Shown here piece by piece: positions 34,846-43,664 of a stretch of DNA of 47,333 nucleotides. The notes under the pieces were generated by a model, which searched no databases, had not been told where the DNA came from, and worked only from the letters and a program-made list of their open reading frames with translations. Source of the DNA: Pseudobdellovibrionaceae bacterium (GTDB taxonomy: Bacteria; Bdellovibrionota; Bdellovibrionia; Bdellovibrionales; Bdellovibrionaceae). The position numbers and the translations under genes are program-made. How positions within the stretch are numbered: position 1 is the first letter of the stretch; every line of letters begins with the position of its first letter. Location: the NCBI GenBank assembly GCA_019637875.1, contig JAHBUW010000021.1:1-47333 (forward strand). The letters run 5' to 3'.

Positions 34846-35745
34846 ATGGCGAAGAAAAAAACGACGAAAAAAGCGGCTAAAAAAACGCGGTCAAGAAAAA
34901 CGACGAAGTCAGGAAAACCCGAACGTGGGCTATGGAGCGGCGCGATCAGCTTCGGCTTGGTGAACGTCCCGGTCCGGGTGGTCTCGGCCAAAGAGCAGCC
35001 CGATCTGCATTTCACGATGCTCGATCCGTCGAATCTGTCCCCGGTCGGGTACAAATACTACAACAAAGCGACGGGCGAAGAGATCTCCCGCGCGAAAACG
35101 GTGAAGGCCTTTGAACACGAAAAAGGCCGCTACGTCATCATGACCGAAGCGGACTTCAAACGCGCCAACCCCAAGGCGACCCAAACGATCGACATCGAAA
35201 GCTTCGCGAAGCTCGACGAAATCGATCCCGTTTTCTTCGAGCGCGCTTATTATCTGCTGCCGAACAAAGGAGGGCAGAAGGGATATAAGCTCTTGGTCGA
35301 TGCGCTTCGTAACACCGGCAAGGTGGCCATTTCGAAAATCGTTCTGCATACGAAGCAACACCTGGCCGCGCTGATTCCCCGCGGGGACTTTCTGCTTTTG
35401 GAGCTTCTGCATTTCGCCGAGGACGTGAAAGAGCTTTCCGAGTTGGGAGATTGGCGGGAAGAAGTGCCGGTTTCGAAGAGCGTTTCCAAAGAGGTCGCCA
35501 TGGCCGAGAGCTTGATCGAAGACATGACCGAACCTTGGAAGCCCAAGGAGTTTCACAATACCTACCGCGAGGACATCATGAAGGTGGTGAAAGCGAAGGT
35601 GAAATCCGGCAAGGCGACCGAAATCAACGAAGATTATGAAGAGTCGGGAAAAGAGGAAACCGGCCAGGTGTTGGATTTGATGCCGCTCCTTCGCAAATCC
35701 CTCGAATCCAAACGCGGCGGCAAAGCGAAACGCGCCGCCCACTAA
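34846..35745 (+). CDS. ku: Ku, non-homologous end-joining protein
   Basis: This 299-aa bacterial Ku homodimer subunit encircles DNA ends and recruits LigD. After a Lys-rich N-terminal tail (about 22 residues, unusual in Ku, where basic tails are normally C-terminal) comes 'GLWSGAISFGLVNVPVRVVS' and 'LHFTMLD', the Ku core start. 'ERAYYLLPNKGGQKGYKLLV' and 'ISKIVLHTKQHLAALIP' follow. The C-terminal 40 residues are also basic. RBS GGAGG lies in the end of the yetF remnant. ligD starts nine bases after it. Confidence 0.96.
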   Translation: MAKKKTTKKAAKKTRSRKTTKSGKPERGLWSGAISFGLVNVPVRVVSAKEQPDLHFTMLDPSNLSPVGYKYYNKATGEEISRAKTVKAFEHEKGRYVIMTEADFKRANPKATQTIDIESFAKLDEIDPVFFERAYYLLPNKGGQKGYKLLVDALRNTGKVAISKIVLHTKQHLAALIPRGDFLLLELLHFAEDVKELSELGDWREEVPVSKSVSKEVAMAESLIEDMTEPWKPKEFHNTYREDIMKVVKAKVKSGKATEINEDYEESGKEETGQVLDLMPLLRKSLESKRGGKAKRAAH

Positions 35746-35754
35746 GGAGCGTCC

Positions 35755-38157
35755 ATGAGTCTTCAAGAGTACCGGCGCAAAAGAAATTTTCGCCGCACGA
35801 CCGAGCCCACGCGCAGCCGCGCGTCCAAAGGGGGGCCGATCTTCGTCGTGCAAGAGCACCACGCTTCGCATTTGCATTACGATTTCCGCCTTGAAGCGTT
35901 CGGCACCTTGAAGAGTTGGGCGGTGCCGAAAGGGCCCTCCACCGCGCCGGGCGACAAACGGCTGGCCGTGGAGGTCGAGGACCATCCGATCAGTTACGCA
36001 AGCTTTCACGGCCGCATTCCGGAGGGGGAATACGGCGCGGGAGTGGTCAAGATCTGGGATAAGGGCGTGTGGGTCCCGCCGCCGCATTTGAAGGAGATGC
36101 TCGCGAAAGGGCATTTGGAGTTCGAGCTGAAAGGGAAAAAACTCAAAGGGCGGTGGATGCTCGTCCGCACAAAAAAGGGGGCCGCGAAACCCCAATGGCT
36201 ATTGATCAAACGGAGCGACGTCCCGGCGCCGACGCGCACCGCCCGGGAACGAAAGAAAACGGCGGGGGAAAAGGCGGCTTTTCCGACGGTCGCGGAGACG
36301 TCCCCGCAGCTTGCGCAGCTGACCGAAACCGTGCCCCCGGGGGCCGACTGGATCTTCGAGACGAAATTCGACGGTTACCGTACGCTGGTGCATAAACGCA
36401 ACGGGCGTTCCCTCAAGTTTTTCACGCGCTCGGGTCTGGATTGGTCCGCTCGGTACGCGCAGCTCGAGGGCGCATTCCGCAAACTGAAGGCTAAAAATTT
36501 CGTCATCGACGGCGAAATCGTGAGCGAGGATGAAAAGGGCCGCTCGAGTTTTTCGTTGCTGCAAGAGTCGCTCGAGAGCGGCGCGAAGACGGGTCTTAAA
36601 TTTCAGGCCTTCGATCTGCTGTACCTTGACGGCCGCGATCTGCGGGGCGAACCGCTCGAAGTTCGCAAACAGATTTTGAAGGATCTTCTGCGGGAGGCGC
36701 CCGCCGGGAAATTGCGCTTCAGCGAGCACGTGCGCGGGCAAGGGGAAGACGCGCTCCGCGCCGCCTGCCGGGCGGGTCTGGAGGGGATCATCGCCAAAGA
36801 CCGGGGAGCGCGCTACCGCGCGGGACGTTCGGACCTTTGGCGCAAAATCAAATGCACGAATCGGCAGGAGGTCGTCATCGGCGGCTTCACGGACCCCCGG
36901 GGAAGTCGTGCGGGGTTGGGTGCGCTATTGGTCGGCGTGCGGGAGGCGGGGGCCTTGAAATACGCCGGGAAGGTCGGCACCGGTTTCGATGATCGTTTGC
37001 TGAGGGACCTGCGAGCGCGCCTTGAGAGCATCGGGGCGCCGGAGTCTCCATTCAAAGGGGGCGCGCCCCCGCGCGGCGCCCACTGGGTCAAGCCCCGCAT
37101 GGTCGCCGAAGTGGAGTTCACCGAATGGACGCGCGACGGGCACATGCGCCACCCGGTCTTCGTCGGATTGCGCGAGGACAAATCCGCGACCGAGGTCGTC
37201 CACGAAAGACCCGTGGCCGCGAAGGAGCGGAAAAAGAAGCGGGGCGCGGTTCCGCCCGCGGCCGCGGGGTTCCGGATCACGCATCCCGAACGGGTCGTTT
37301 ACCCTGCGGACAACTTCACGAAACTGGACGTCGCGAACTATTACAAAAGCGTGGCGCCTTGGCTTCTGCCGCACATCGCGGACCGTCCGCTCGCACTCGT
37401 TCGCTGCCCGGCGCGCGCGGCCGCCCAGTGTTTTTTCCAGAAGCACGTCGACATCGAACGGATGAACGAGCTGCGCGAAACGATGATTCGGGATCAGAAG
37501 ACCGTATCCACTGACAGCGCGGACGGACTGCTCCAACTCGCGCAGTGGGGCGTGCTCGAGCTCCACGCGTGGCAAAACCACAATGATTCGCCGGAGCGCC
37601 CCGACCAGTTCATCATCGATCTGGATCCGGACGAAGGCGTGGCCTTCGCCCGCGTGAAAGAGACCGCGTTCCGGATGCGCGCGCTTTTGCGAGAACTCGA
37701 TCTGGAGTCTTTCGTGAAAGTGACGGGCGGGAAGGGGCTGCACGTCCACGTTCCGATCCGTCCGGACTATTCTTGGGATCAGATTAAAAACTTCGCGAAA
37801 AGTTTGGGGCAGCAGCTGGCCGAGGAGCACCCGGGCGAATACACGACGAAGATGTCCAAAGAGGGGCGCAAGGGGAAGATCTTCATCGACTATCTACGAA
37901 ACGGTTTCGGTGCGACGGCCGTCGCGCCTTACTCGCTGCGCTCCAAAGAGCATGCGACGGTCGCGGTGCCGGTGACCTGGGAAGAGCTGAAGGCCATGCG
38001 GCGGCTGAAAGTCTTCAGCCCGAAAGAGACCTTGAAGCGACTGGCATCCATGAAGAAAGAGGTCTGGCCCGGCTATTTCCAGCGGCGCCAAGAGATCGCG
38101 CTGCTTAAGACGCCTTCCCGCCGGCCGCGATCTTCGCGGTCAGGCGCTGGACGTTGA
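35755..38157 (+). CDS. ligD: ATP-dependent DNA ligase D (PE-LIG-POL order)
   Basis: This 800-aa NHEJ enzyme has three domains. The 3'-phosphoesterase (1-150) shows 'HHASHLHYDFRLE' and 'SFHGRIPEGEYGAG'. The ligase (190-490) has nucleophile K204 in 'ETKFDGYRT' and 'LEGIIAKDRGARYRAGRSD'. The primase-polymerase (515-790) has 'HPERVVYP', 'IIDLDPDEG' and 'TGGKGLHVHVPI'. The order matches the Pseudomonas type rather than the mycobacterial one. It forms an operon with ku. The last 53 bases run into the convergent HD-GYP gene, giving a basic tail 'TPSRRPRSSRSGAGR' that is probably not conserved. Confidence 0.96.
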   Translation: MSLQEYRRKRNFRRTTEPTRSRASKGGPIFVVQEHHASHLHYDFRLEAFGTLKSWAVPKGPSTAPGDKRLAVEVEDHPISYASFHGRIPEGEYGAGVVKIWDKGVWVPPPHLKEMLAKGHLEFELKGKKLKGRWMLVRTKKGAAKPQWLLIKRSDVPAPTRTARERKKTAGEKAAFPTVAETSPQLAQLTETVPPGADWIFETKFDGYRTLVHKRNGRSLKFFTRSGLDWSARYAQLEGAFRKLKAKNFVIDGEIVSEDEKGRSSFSLLQESLESGAKTGLKFQAFDLLYLDGRDLRGEPLEVRKQILKDLLREAPAGKLRFSEHVRGQGEDALRAACRAGLEGIIAKDRGARYRAGRSDLWRKIKCTNRQEVVIGGFTDPRGSRAGLGALLVGVREAGALKYAGKVGTGFDDRLLRDLRARLESIGAPESPFKGGAPPRGAHWVKPRMVAEVEFTEWTRDGHMRHPVFVGLREDKSATEVVHERPVAAKERKKKRGAVPPAAAGFRITHPERVVYPADNFTKLDVANYYKSVAPWLLPHIADRPLALVRCPARAAAQCFFQKHVDIERMNELRETMIRDQKTVSTDSADGLLQLAQWGVLELHAWQNHNDSPERPDQFIIDLDPDEGVAFARVKETAFRMRALLRELDLESFVKVTGGKGLHVHVPIRPDYSWDQIKNFAKSLGQQLAEEHPGEYTTKMSKEGRKGKIFIDYLRNGFGATAVAPYSLRSKEHATVAVPVTWEELKAMRRLKVFSPKETLKRLASMKKEVWPGYFQRRQEIALLKTPSRRPRSSRSGAGR

Positions 38158-39118
38158 CCAGGTTTTTCAGCGAAGAGAAAAGCCCTTTGTTGTAGGGCTG
38201 CCCCATGACGGCCTCGATGTAGACGATGGCGTCTTCGGCGCTGTACTGTTTGCCTTCGTTGTTTGAAACCAAATCGCAGAACTGATCGGCCAGGCCCACG
38301 ATCTTCGACATGGGATTGATACGTGCGTCGCGCAGACCCTTCGGGTATCCGTTACCATTGGACAGCTCGTGGTGCTCCGAGATGATCAGAAGGACTTCGA
38401 CCGACATTCCCTCGACGAAACGCAAAAGCTCGGCCCCCTGGATGCTGTGCTGCTGGTAGTGTTTGCTTTCTTCCGCGTTCCACAGGTGGCGCGGTTTACG
38501 CCGCAGTTCGGGCGGCAGCGTGCGCAGTCCCACGTCGTGCAAAAGCGCGCCCGTGACGAGTTTGTCTTGGTTCAGGGGCGAGAGCATCTTCGCCTCTTCG
38601 GCGAGCATGACCGACACCATGGCCGTCATCATGCCGTGTTTGGCGTCGTCGGCGCGTTGATGTTTCAGGATGTCCATCACGTCGTGAAGATTGCTCGCTT
38701 GTTTGCAGATTTTGATGACGAGCGAACCCACGCTTTTCAACCGCTCGACATTCGAGAACTTCGAATTTTCCAAGTCGTTGTAAGCGTCCGCCAGAAGGCC
38801 CGAGACGAACTGGGCCTTTTTATCCAGGCCGACCTGGGGGTTGTCCATCGCCCGGCGTGAGAGGTCTTCGATGTAACCGGTCAGGTAGGCTTTGTCTTCC
38901 GCGCGGACGAAAAGCTGGAAGCCTTCGTTCCGGAATCCTTTGAAGTTTTCGATCTGGGCCTTTTCGCCCTTCTTCGCGATCGTCAGGTACGTATTGGTTT
39001 TCAGTTTGACGTAGATCTGCACCGGCAGCATCAACCCCTCAAGAATGTAATTCTTCGGGATCGACGCCATTTCGGAATCGCTCAAATAACTCGTCTTCGA
39101 CGGATTCTCTTCGCCCAT
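38105..39118 (-). CDS. HD-GYP-type phosphodiesterase
   Basis: This is a 337-aa cytoplasmic protein. Residues 25-110 form a PilZ-like or DUF3391-like N-terminal domain ('MLPVQIYVKLKTNTYLTIAK'). The HD-GYP domain follows with 'LLHDVGLRTLP' and 'ISEHHELSNGNGYPKGL', then 'KIVGLADQFCDLVS'. HD, HHE and GYP elements are all present, so hydrolysis of cyclic di-GMP is predicted. No receiver domain is attached. Start at 39118 lacks a clear Shine-Dalgarno. It converges on ligD with a 53-base overlap of coding ends. Confidence 0.85.
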   Translation of the reverse strand: MGEENPSKTSYLSDSEMASIPKNYILEGLMLPVQIYVKLKTNTYLTIAKKGEKAQIENFKGFRNEGFQLFVRAEDKAYLTGYIEDLSRRAMDNPQVGLDKKAQFVSGLLADAYNDLENSKFSNVERLKSVGSLVIKICKQASNLHDVMDILKHQRADDAKHGMMTAMVSVMLAEEAKMLSPLNQDKLVTGALLHDVGLRTLPPELRRKPRHLWNAEESKHYQQHSIQGAELLRFVEGMSVEVLLIISEHHELSNGNGYPKGLRDARINPMSKIVGLADQFCDLVSNNEGKQYSAEDAIVYIEAVMGQPYNKGLFSSLKNLVNVQRLTAKIAAGGKAS

Positions 39119-39257
39119 GATGACGTATCGGGAAAAGCCCGCCCTTCATGTAGGCGAAACGTCTCGGTTTGAAACGGGATTGTTCCAAAATTCCAGTCTT
39201 TCGTGGAGCTTCGTCCGGCGCGGTGTTCGCAACCACCGAACGTGAGGGAGGTTCAGC

Positions 39258-39644
39258 ATGAAAAGCATCACCAGTCGATACATCCTGGCGGCCGCCTTAG
39301 GCATCGGAGGGGGCGTGGCCATGAGCGCCACGGCCGAGACCGCCGAACGCGCGAACGGCACCGAAAACGCCCTGAACGCCGTCGAAAGAAACCGGCGCTT
39401 GCCCTCGGCCGAACAGCAAGGCTTAAGCGCTCGCGAGGCCGAAACCACGCGCCGGATTCGCGAAGCGATCATGAACGACCCCTCGCTTTCGATGTCCGCG
39501 AAAAACGTGACCGTCGTCACCCGTGGGGAGACCGTCACTTTGCGGGGACGGCTCGTCTCGGAAGCCGAACGCACGCGGGTCGAACAAATCGCGAAACAGA
39601 AATCCGGAAATCACAACGTCGTGAACGCAACATCGATTCGGTAA
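39258..39644 (+). CDS. BON-domain exported protein
   Basis: This is 128 aa with a signal peptide (residues 1-24, ending MSATA). A single BON domain from about residue 58 shows 'TRRIREAIMNDPSLSMSAKN', 'VTVVTRGETVTLRGRLVSEA' and 'IAKQKSGNHNVVNATSI'. BON domains bind phospholipid surfaces and support envelope integrity, as in OsmY/DolP. GGGAGG six bases upstream sets the start. First of three codirectional envelope-stress-type genes. Confidence 0.9.
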   Translation: MKSITSRYILAAALGIGGGVAMSATAETAERANGTENALNAVERNRRLPSAEQQGLSAREAETTRRIREAIMNDPSLSMSAKNVTVVTRGETVTLRGRLVSEAERTRVEQIAKQKSGNHNVVNATSIR

Positions 39645-39659
39645 AAACGGGAGGTTTGC

Positions 39660-40241
39660 ATGAAACATGGAAATAAAGTGGTCTTTGGACTTTACGATTC
39701 GCGTGGGGAAATGGAAGAGGCCATCGAAAAGATGCGTCTGGAAGGTTTCCGCCGCGAGGACATCTCGGTCCTGACGCCGCAAGCGGGTGAGTTCGCGACC
39801 TTCGGTCACGAAAAAGGATCAAAGGCGCCCGAAGGCGCGGTCACCGGCGGCGGCGTCGGCGCGGTCCTGGGCGGCACGATCGGCTGGCTGGTCGGCGCGG
39901 GCGTCGTCATCGTGAACCCGGTGCTGGCGCCCTTGGTGGCGGCGGGTCCGATCATGGCGGCACTGGCGGGCGCGAGCGCCGGCGGCGTCGTTGGCGGATT
40001 GGGTGGTTCGTTGATCGGCGTCGGTTTCCCCGAGTACGAAGCCAAACGCTACGAGGACTTCATCAATCGTGGCGGGATCTTGCTGTCGGTCCACGCGGAC
40101 GACACCGAGTGGTCGGCGAAAGCGAAACGTATTCTGGAAGAAACGGGCGCCCACGACATTTCGAGCAGCACGGAAGAGGGACGTCCCTATCCGCGGCCCG
40201 ATATCGAGAACAAGGCTTGGACCCCGAACGATCAAATTTAA
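39660..40241 (+). CDS. Glycine-zipper stress protein (YflT/general stress 17M-like N-terminus)
   Basis: This 193-aa protein begins 'VVFGLYDSRGEMEEAIEKMR', then 'GFRREDISVLTP', like the heat-induced YflT/GSP17M domain. It continues with a long Gly/Ala/Val-rich pair of membrane-inserting segments (about 62-125) and a second small alpha-beta domain ('GGILLSVHADDTEWSAKAKR'). GGGAGG six bases upstream. It is 15 bp after the BON gene. It is probably a membrane-associated stress protein; the mechanism is unknown. Confidence 0.8.
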   Translation: MKHGNKVVFGLYDSRGEMEEAIEKMRLEGFRREDISVLTPQAGEFATFGHEKGSKAPEGAVTGGGVGAVLGGTIGWLVGAGVVIVNPVLAPLVAAGPIMAALAGASAGGVVGGLGGSLIGVGFPEYEAKRYEDFINRGGILLSVHADDTEWSAKAKRILEETGAHDISSSTEEGRPYPRPDIENKAWTPNDQI

Positions 40242-40256
40242 GTTTAGGAAATAGGA

Positions 40257-41291
40257 ATGACCAGAAAACAGAAGTGGGGCACGGCCCTGGGTGTCGTCAT
40301 CGTCGCGGTGATCGCGGTTCGGGCATTGGCGCCGGGATTTATACTCAGAAAAATCAATGCCGCCTTGGCCGAGATGTCCCCGCACTATTCCGCGCACATC
40401 GACGACCTGGATATTCACCTATGGCGTATGGCTTACGGTTTTGAAGGGATCACGGTCCGTCAGAAAAAACCGGACCGGCAGATTTTGTCCGTGCGTGAGG
40501 TCGACGTTTCGCTCGCTTGGCGTGAGCTGCTCGAGCGCCGGATCACGGTCGATATCGACGTGGACGGCGCGGATCTCAAGGTCGATCAGCCGATGCTCGA
40601 GCTGATGAACGACCGGAAGGTCGCGGAAAAAGGAAACGCGCAAGAGGCGAAGAAGACGCTGGTGCCGTTCAAGATCGAGCGGGTGCGCCTGCGCGATTCG
40701 CAGGTCGCCGTTCGCGACCTGCCCCAGATCCCGATCGAAGAGGCGCTCCGGATCACCGAGATCAACGCGACCTTGCGCAACCTGATCCCCTCGGCGAAGG
40801 ATCCGCAAACGGATTTCTCGGCGCGCGCGAAGGTCATGGATCGGTCCCCCTTGCGCGCGGAAGGCTCCGCCCGGTTAAGCGCGAAGCCGCTGCGTTGGGA
40901 AGGGCAGGCGGACTTGCGCGACTTCGACGTGCGCACGGTGAACGCGCTACTTTCGCGTTTGGTCCCGCTGAGTTTCGATCGGGGTGTGGTGGATGCCTAC
41001 GCCGTCGTCAAGGCGGTGGGCTCGAACATCGAGGGCTCCGTGCAACCCTTCGCCCGGGATTTGGAGTTCATCGGCGACAAACGCGATTTCAAAGGTTTGA
41101 AGCATCATTTGATCGAAATCGGCAGCGCGATTTCGTCGTGGATCGTGGAAAACCGTAAAGAGGGCACGATCGCGACCCAGGTGGACTTCAAGGTGGCCGA
41201 CGGGAATTTCAGCGTGGATGTGCGTAAAGCGATCGACGAAGCCCTGCGCCATCGTTTCCGCGAGCCCATGGAGCCGAAGCGCTTGAATTAG
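40257..41291 (+). CDS. DUF748/AsmA-like envelope protein
   Basis: This 344-aa protein has one N-terminal helix (residues 7-25) and a long beta-rich periplasmic part. 'EMSPHYSAHIDDLDIHLWRM', 'VREVDVSLAWRELLERRITV' and 'RVRLRDSQVAVRDL' match DUF748 proteins, relatives of AsmA/TamB bridge-like lipid carriers. It is 15 bp after the stress-protein gene, so BON, glycine-zipper and DUF748 proteins form a unit for envelope maintenance. A role in lipid transfer is inference from the superfamily. Confidence 0.82.
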   Translation: MTRKQKWGTALGVVIVAVIAVRALAPGFILRKINAALAEMSPHYSAHIDDLDIHLWRMAYGFEGITVRQKKPDRQILSVREVDVSLAWRELLERRITVDIDVDGADLKVDQPMLELMNDRKVAEKGNAQEAKKTLVPFKIERVRLRDSQVAVRDLPQIPIEEALRITEINATLRNLIPSAKDPQTDFSARAKVMDRSPLRAEGSARLSAKPLRWEGQADLRDFDVRTVNALLSRLVPLSFDRGVVDAYAVVKAVGSNIEGSVQPFARDLEFIGDKRDFKGLKHHLIEIGSAISSWIVENRKEGTIATQVDFKVADGNFSVDVRKAIDEALRHRFREPMEPKRLN

Positions 41292-41338
41292 GCGACATCC
41301 GGCTTGAATTTACGTCCGGCCTCCGCTAACTCGGGGGC

Positions 41339-41869
41339 ATGACGAAAATTCTCGCTTCGCTTCTGGTCGGACTCTGCTCGTTCTCGGCGCTCGCTCACCC
41401 TTTGGAAGGTTCTTGGACGGCCCGCGGTCCCGGCGGCCAGGCGGTGGAGTTCACGGTTTTCGGCAACGTGCTGACCGCGCAATCCCGCAGCTATTACGCG
41501 AGCGGCGAACCCTCGGACTACTTCTTCTCGTTTCTACTTCCCGAAGGGCGCGACGTCGAAATCGGCGAAATCGTTCCCGGTCGCTTGCGTTCGGTGGACG
41601 GGCTTTACGGTTGCCTGTTCGACGAAAAGGCCGAGCTGATGCTGACCGCCGACGGGGACATGAAAATTCACTTTCCGCTTTTGACCTTTCATCGTGAGTA
41701 CCGCTCGGTGCGCGAGAACCGCGGTTACCGTTATCGTCGTGTCGTCGACTGGACGGGTTGGGGCTGGGTCGAACGTGTCGGCTACTTCCCCATTGAAGAG
41801 TGGCGCGTGATCTCGAGCCAGTGCGTGATCGACGCCCGCAATCCCGTGACCCGCGTCCTTTACCGCTAG
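41339..41869 (+). CDS. Exported protein of unknown function
   Basis: This 176-aa protein has a signal peptide 'MTKILASLLVGLCSFSALA'. The mature part is beta-rich and aromatic, with an Arg/Tyr cluster 'EYRSVRENRGYRYRRVVDW' and two Cys that may pair. I recognise no family. It could fold as a small beta-barrel. It follows the DUF748 gene by 47 bp and may be cotranscribed. The 170 bp after it contain nothing I can name. Confidence 0.72.
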   Translation: MTKILASLLVGLCSFSALAHPLEGSWTARGPGGQAVEFTVFGNVLTAQSRSYYASGEPSDYFFSFLLPEGRDVEIGEIVPGRLRSVDGLYGCLFDEKAELMLTADGDMKIHFPLLTFHREYRSVRENRGYRYRRVVDWTGWGWVERVGYFPIEEWRVISSQCVIDARNPVTRVLYR

Positions 41870-42039
41870 ATCTTCGTCGCCCCTTCCGCACTGTCTAATT
41901 TTAAGACGCCTGCTCAGCGCTGGACGTTCGTCCCGATATGCGACGTCCGCGCAGGCCGGAACGTGGTTGAATAAGCTATTGGAATTACACCTGATTCAGG
42001 TGTTGGCTTGTGGGCCCGGCTTTGCACTTCTGTCTCATT

Positions 42040-43191
42040 ATGATGAGATGGATCTCAAGCTGGAAACGGCACCTACTTTTAATCGGGCTCCTGAGCCTTT
42101 CGCTGGGATTTACGGGGCATGAACGCTTCGTGGAACTCGAAGGCTATTTCAATGGCCGCTCCGAGGCGGACTTCCGCAAAGGCGTGCAAAACGTCCGGGC
42201 GGTGTTGCCGAAGGGCACTCGCGCCCAGATCTTGGCCTACGCGAAACTTCCCTCGGGTAATTACGCGCTTAAGGTCAAGACCGTGAACGGCGAAACCAAA
42301 GGCCAAGACTTCTGGATCTATTATGATTTGGAACGCAAATCCGTAAAGACGTTCGAGAATGCGCCCTCACACTGGGCTGAGAGACCTGCGGGGCGAGTCG
42401 CCGAGACCCAACGTGACGTTCCCGCGCTGGCCGAAACGCCCAGCGCGCGTGAAATCGTGAAAAGAACCGATCGTCTACAGACCGAAATCCGCGACGCCAC
42501 GGCTCCGCGGACCGAGTGCAGCCACTGCGTTGGTATCGACAATGTCCCGGTCCCCGAACCGCGTCCCGAACGTCGCGACCCCGTGCGGGGCGACCGCGAG
42601 CGTCCTCGTCCAGACGTTGCCGCGACCGGTGCGGACCGCGCAACGACGATCAAGCCGAGCCGTAATATGGAAATCGCATGCTACTCGATGATTCAGCAAA
42701 ACGGAAAGTACGGCGAGTGGGGACAACAGATGTCCTCAATCCTGAGGGAAGAGCGTTATCAATCGACGTACACGCGGGCGGGTGCTCTCGGAAAATTCTG
42801 TCCGCGCTTCGATTCGCTGTCGAAAGACGATAAGATCAAGGCTTGGGTTTGGTTCTGGCAATCGCTGGCTAAAGAAGAGTCGTCTTGCCGCTTGAGCGTC
42901 CGACACGGAACAACAACCGCGTCGGGTGCGATCTTGAATCCGCGGGAAGGTCACGGGCTGTGGGCGCTGGAAAAAGACCGCAATATTCGCCGTGATCGTG
43001 GCTCCGCGTGCGACAATATCAGTTCTTTCGCGGGCCAAGCGCGCTGCTCGATCGATATCATGTTCAAAACTCAGCTGCGTCGGGGCGACACCGCCTCGGA
43101 CAGTCGTTTGAAATACTGGGGCCCGACTTATAACCACCGGAATGATCGTCAGATCATGCCGCATATGCGGAGATTCACAGCATGTTTCTAA
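42040..43191 (+). CDS. Exported lysozyme-like protein with SH3b-like N-terminus
   Basis: This is about 383 aa. The signal peptide is 'MMRWISSWKRHLLLIGLLSL' and a small beta domain (about 25-105) resembles the SH3b part of the M23 protein at 1-873. A Pro/Arg-rich linker with a CSHC motif follows. The C-terminal 130 residues resemble a lysozyme-like transglycosylase: 'WQSLAKEESSCRLSVRHG' supplies a candidate catalytic Glu and 'EGHGLWAL' stands where GLMQ is usual. Several Cys could form disulphides. Predicted to cut peptidoglycan; the assignment is by pattern only. It overlaps the next gene by 10 bases. No clear Shine-Dalgarno precedes the chosen ATG; the next codon is also ATG. Confidence 0.68.
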   Translation: MMRWISSWKRHLLLIGLLSLSLGFTGHERFVELEGYFNGRSEADFRKGVQNVRAVLPKGTRAQILAYAKLPSGNYALKVKTVNGETKGQDFWIYYDLERKSVKTFENAPSHWAERPAGRVAETQRDVPALAETPSAREIVKRTDRLQTEIRDATAPRTECSHCVGIDNVPVPEPRPERRDPVRGDRERPRPDVAATGADRATTIKPSRNMEIACYSMIQQNGKYGEWGQQMSSILREERYQSTYTRAGALGKFCPRFDSLSKDDKIKAWVWFWQSLAKEESSCRLSVRHGTTTASGAILNPREGHGLWALEKDRNIRRDRGSACDNISSFAGQARCSIDIMFKTQLRRGDTASDSRLKYWGPTYNHRNDRQIMPHMRRFTACF

Positions 43192-43634
43192 TTCGTGTGC
43201 TCTTACTGCTGTCGGTGTCGTTCACGGGGGCGCTTTCATTCGCGCAGAATCCGCGTGAGTTTCCGGGGCTTGAGACGGGCAGCTATCGCCTGGTCGAAGG
43301 CAACGAAAAGTTGTGTCAGTCCTTTTCGATTCGCCCGAGCGATTTGAAAGAACGAATTATCAATGTCGGTGGTCGTTACCAGATGTTGATGCGGAACGCG
43401 AAACGCCAGGTCGAATCTGACTTGGATGCGAACTGCGAATTCGTGGAAGAAGCGACCAAGGAAACTTCGGATGTCGATACGGTACTGACTCGATCAAACA
43501 GTGAAGTCTGCGGCGGAGTCGCGAAAACCAAAACCGTATCGAAGTTTCTCTTCCGGGGCGATCGCGTGTGGCTCGACCACGCCATTCAAGACGGACCCCG
43601 GAACGTGTCGTATCGCTGCGCTTGGCAGCGTTAA
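43182..43634 (+). CDS. Exported protein of unknown function
   Basis: This 150-aa protein has a signal peptide 'MFLIRVLLLLSVSFTGALSF' and four cysteines in the mature part. Beta-rich, with no family recognised. Coupled to the lysozyme-like gene by a 10-base overlap, so it may be a partner or inhibitor of it; this is only inference. Its stop lies inside the first copy of a 27-bp tandem duplication. Confidence 0.72.
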   Translation: MFLIRVLLLLSVSFTGALSFAQNPREFPGLETGSYRLVEGNEKLCQSFSIRPSDLKERIINVGGRYQMLMRNAKRQVESDLDANCEFVEEATKETSDVDTVLTRSNSEVCGGVAKTKTVSKFLFRGDRVWLDHAIQDGPRNVSYRCAWQR

Positions 43635-43662
43635 TCAGTTAGCTGCGCTTGGCAGCGTTAAT
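43615..43662 (+). repeat. 27-bp tandem duplication with hairpin at a gene end
   Basis: GCTGCGCTTGGCAGCGTTAAT occurs at 43615-43635 and again at 43642-43662, shifted by 27 bases. Each copy has a stem CGCTGC/GCAGCG or GCTGC/GCAGC around a short loop, followed by TTAAT. It may be a duplicated weak terminator between the convergent genes ending at 43634 and 43665. Confidence 0.6.
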
Positions 43663-43664
43663 TT

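Noticed and set aside
34930-36195. 421-codon minus-strand open frame over ku and ligD
   Set aside because: Antisense to two well-defined NHEJ genes and spans their junction.
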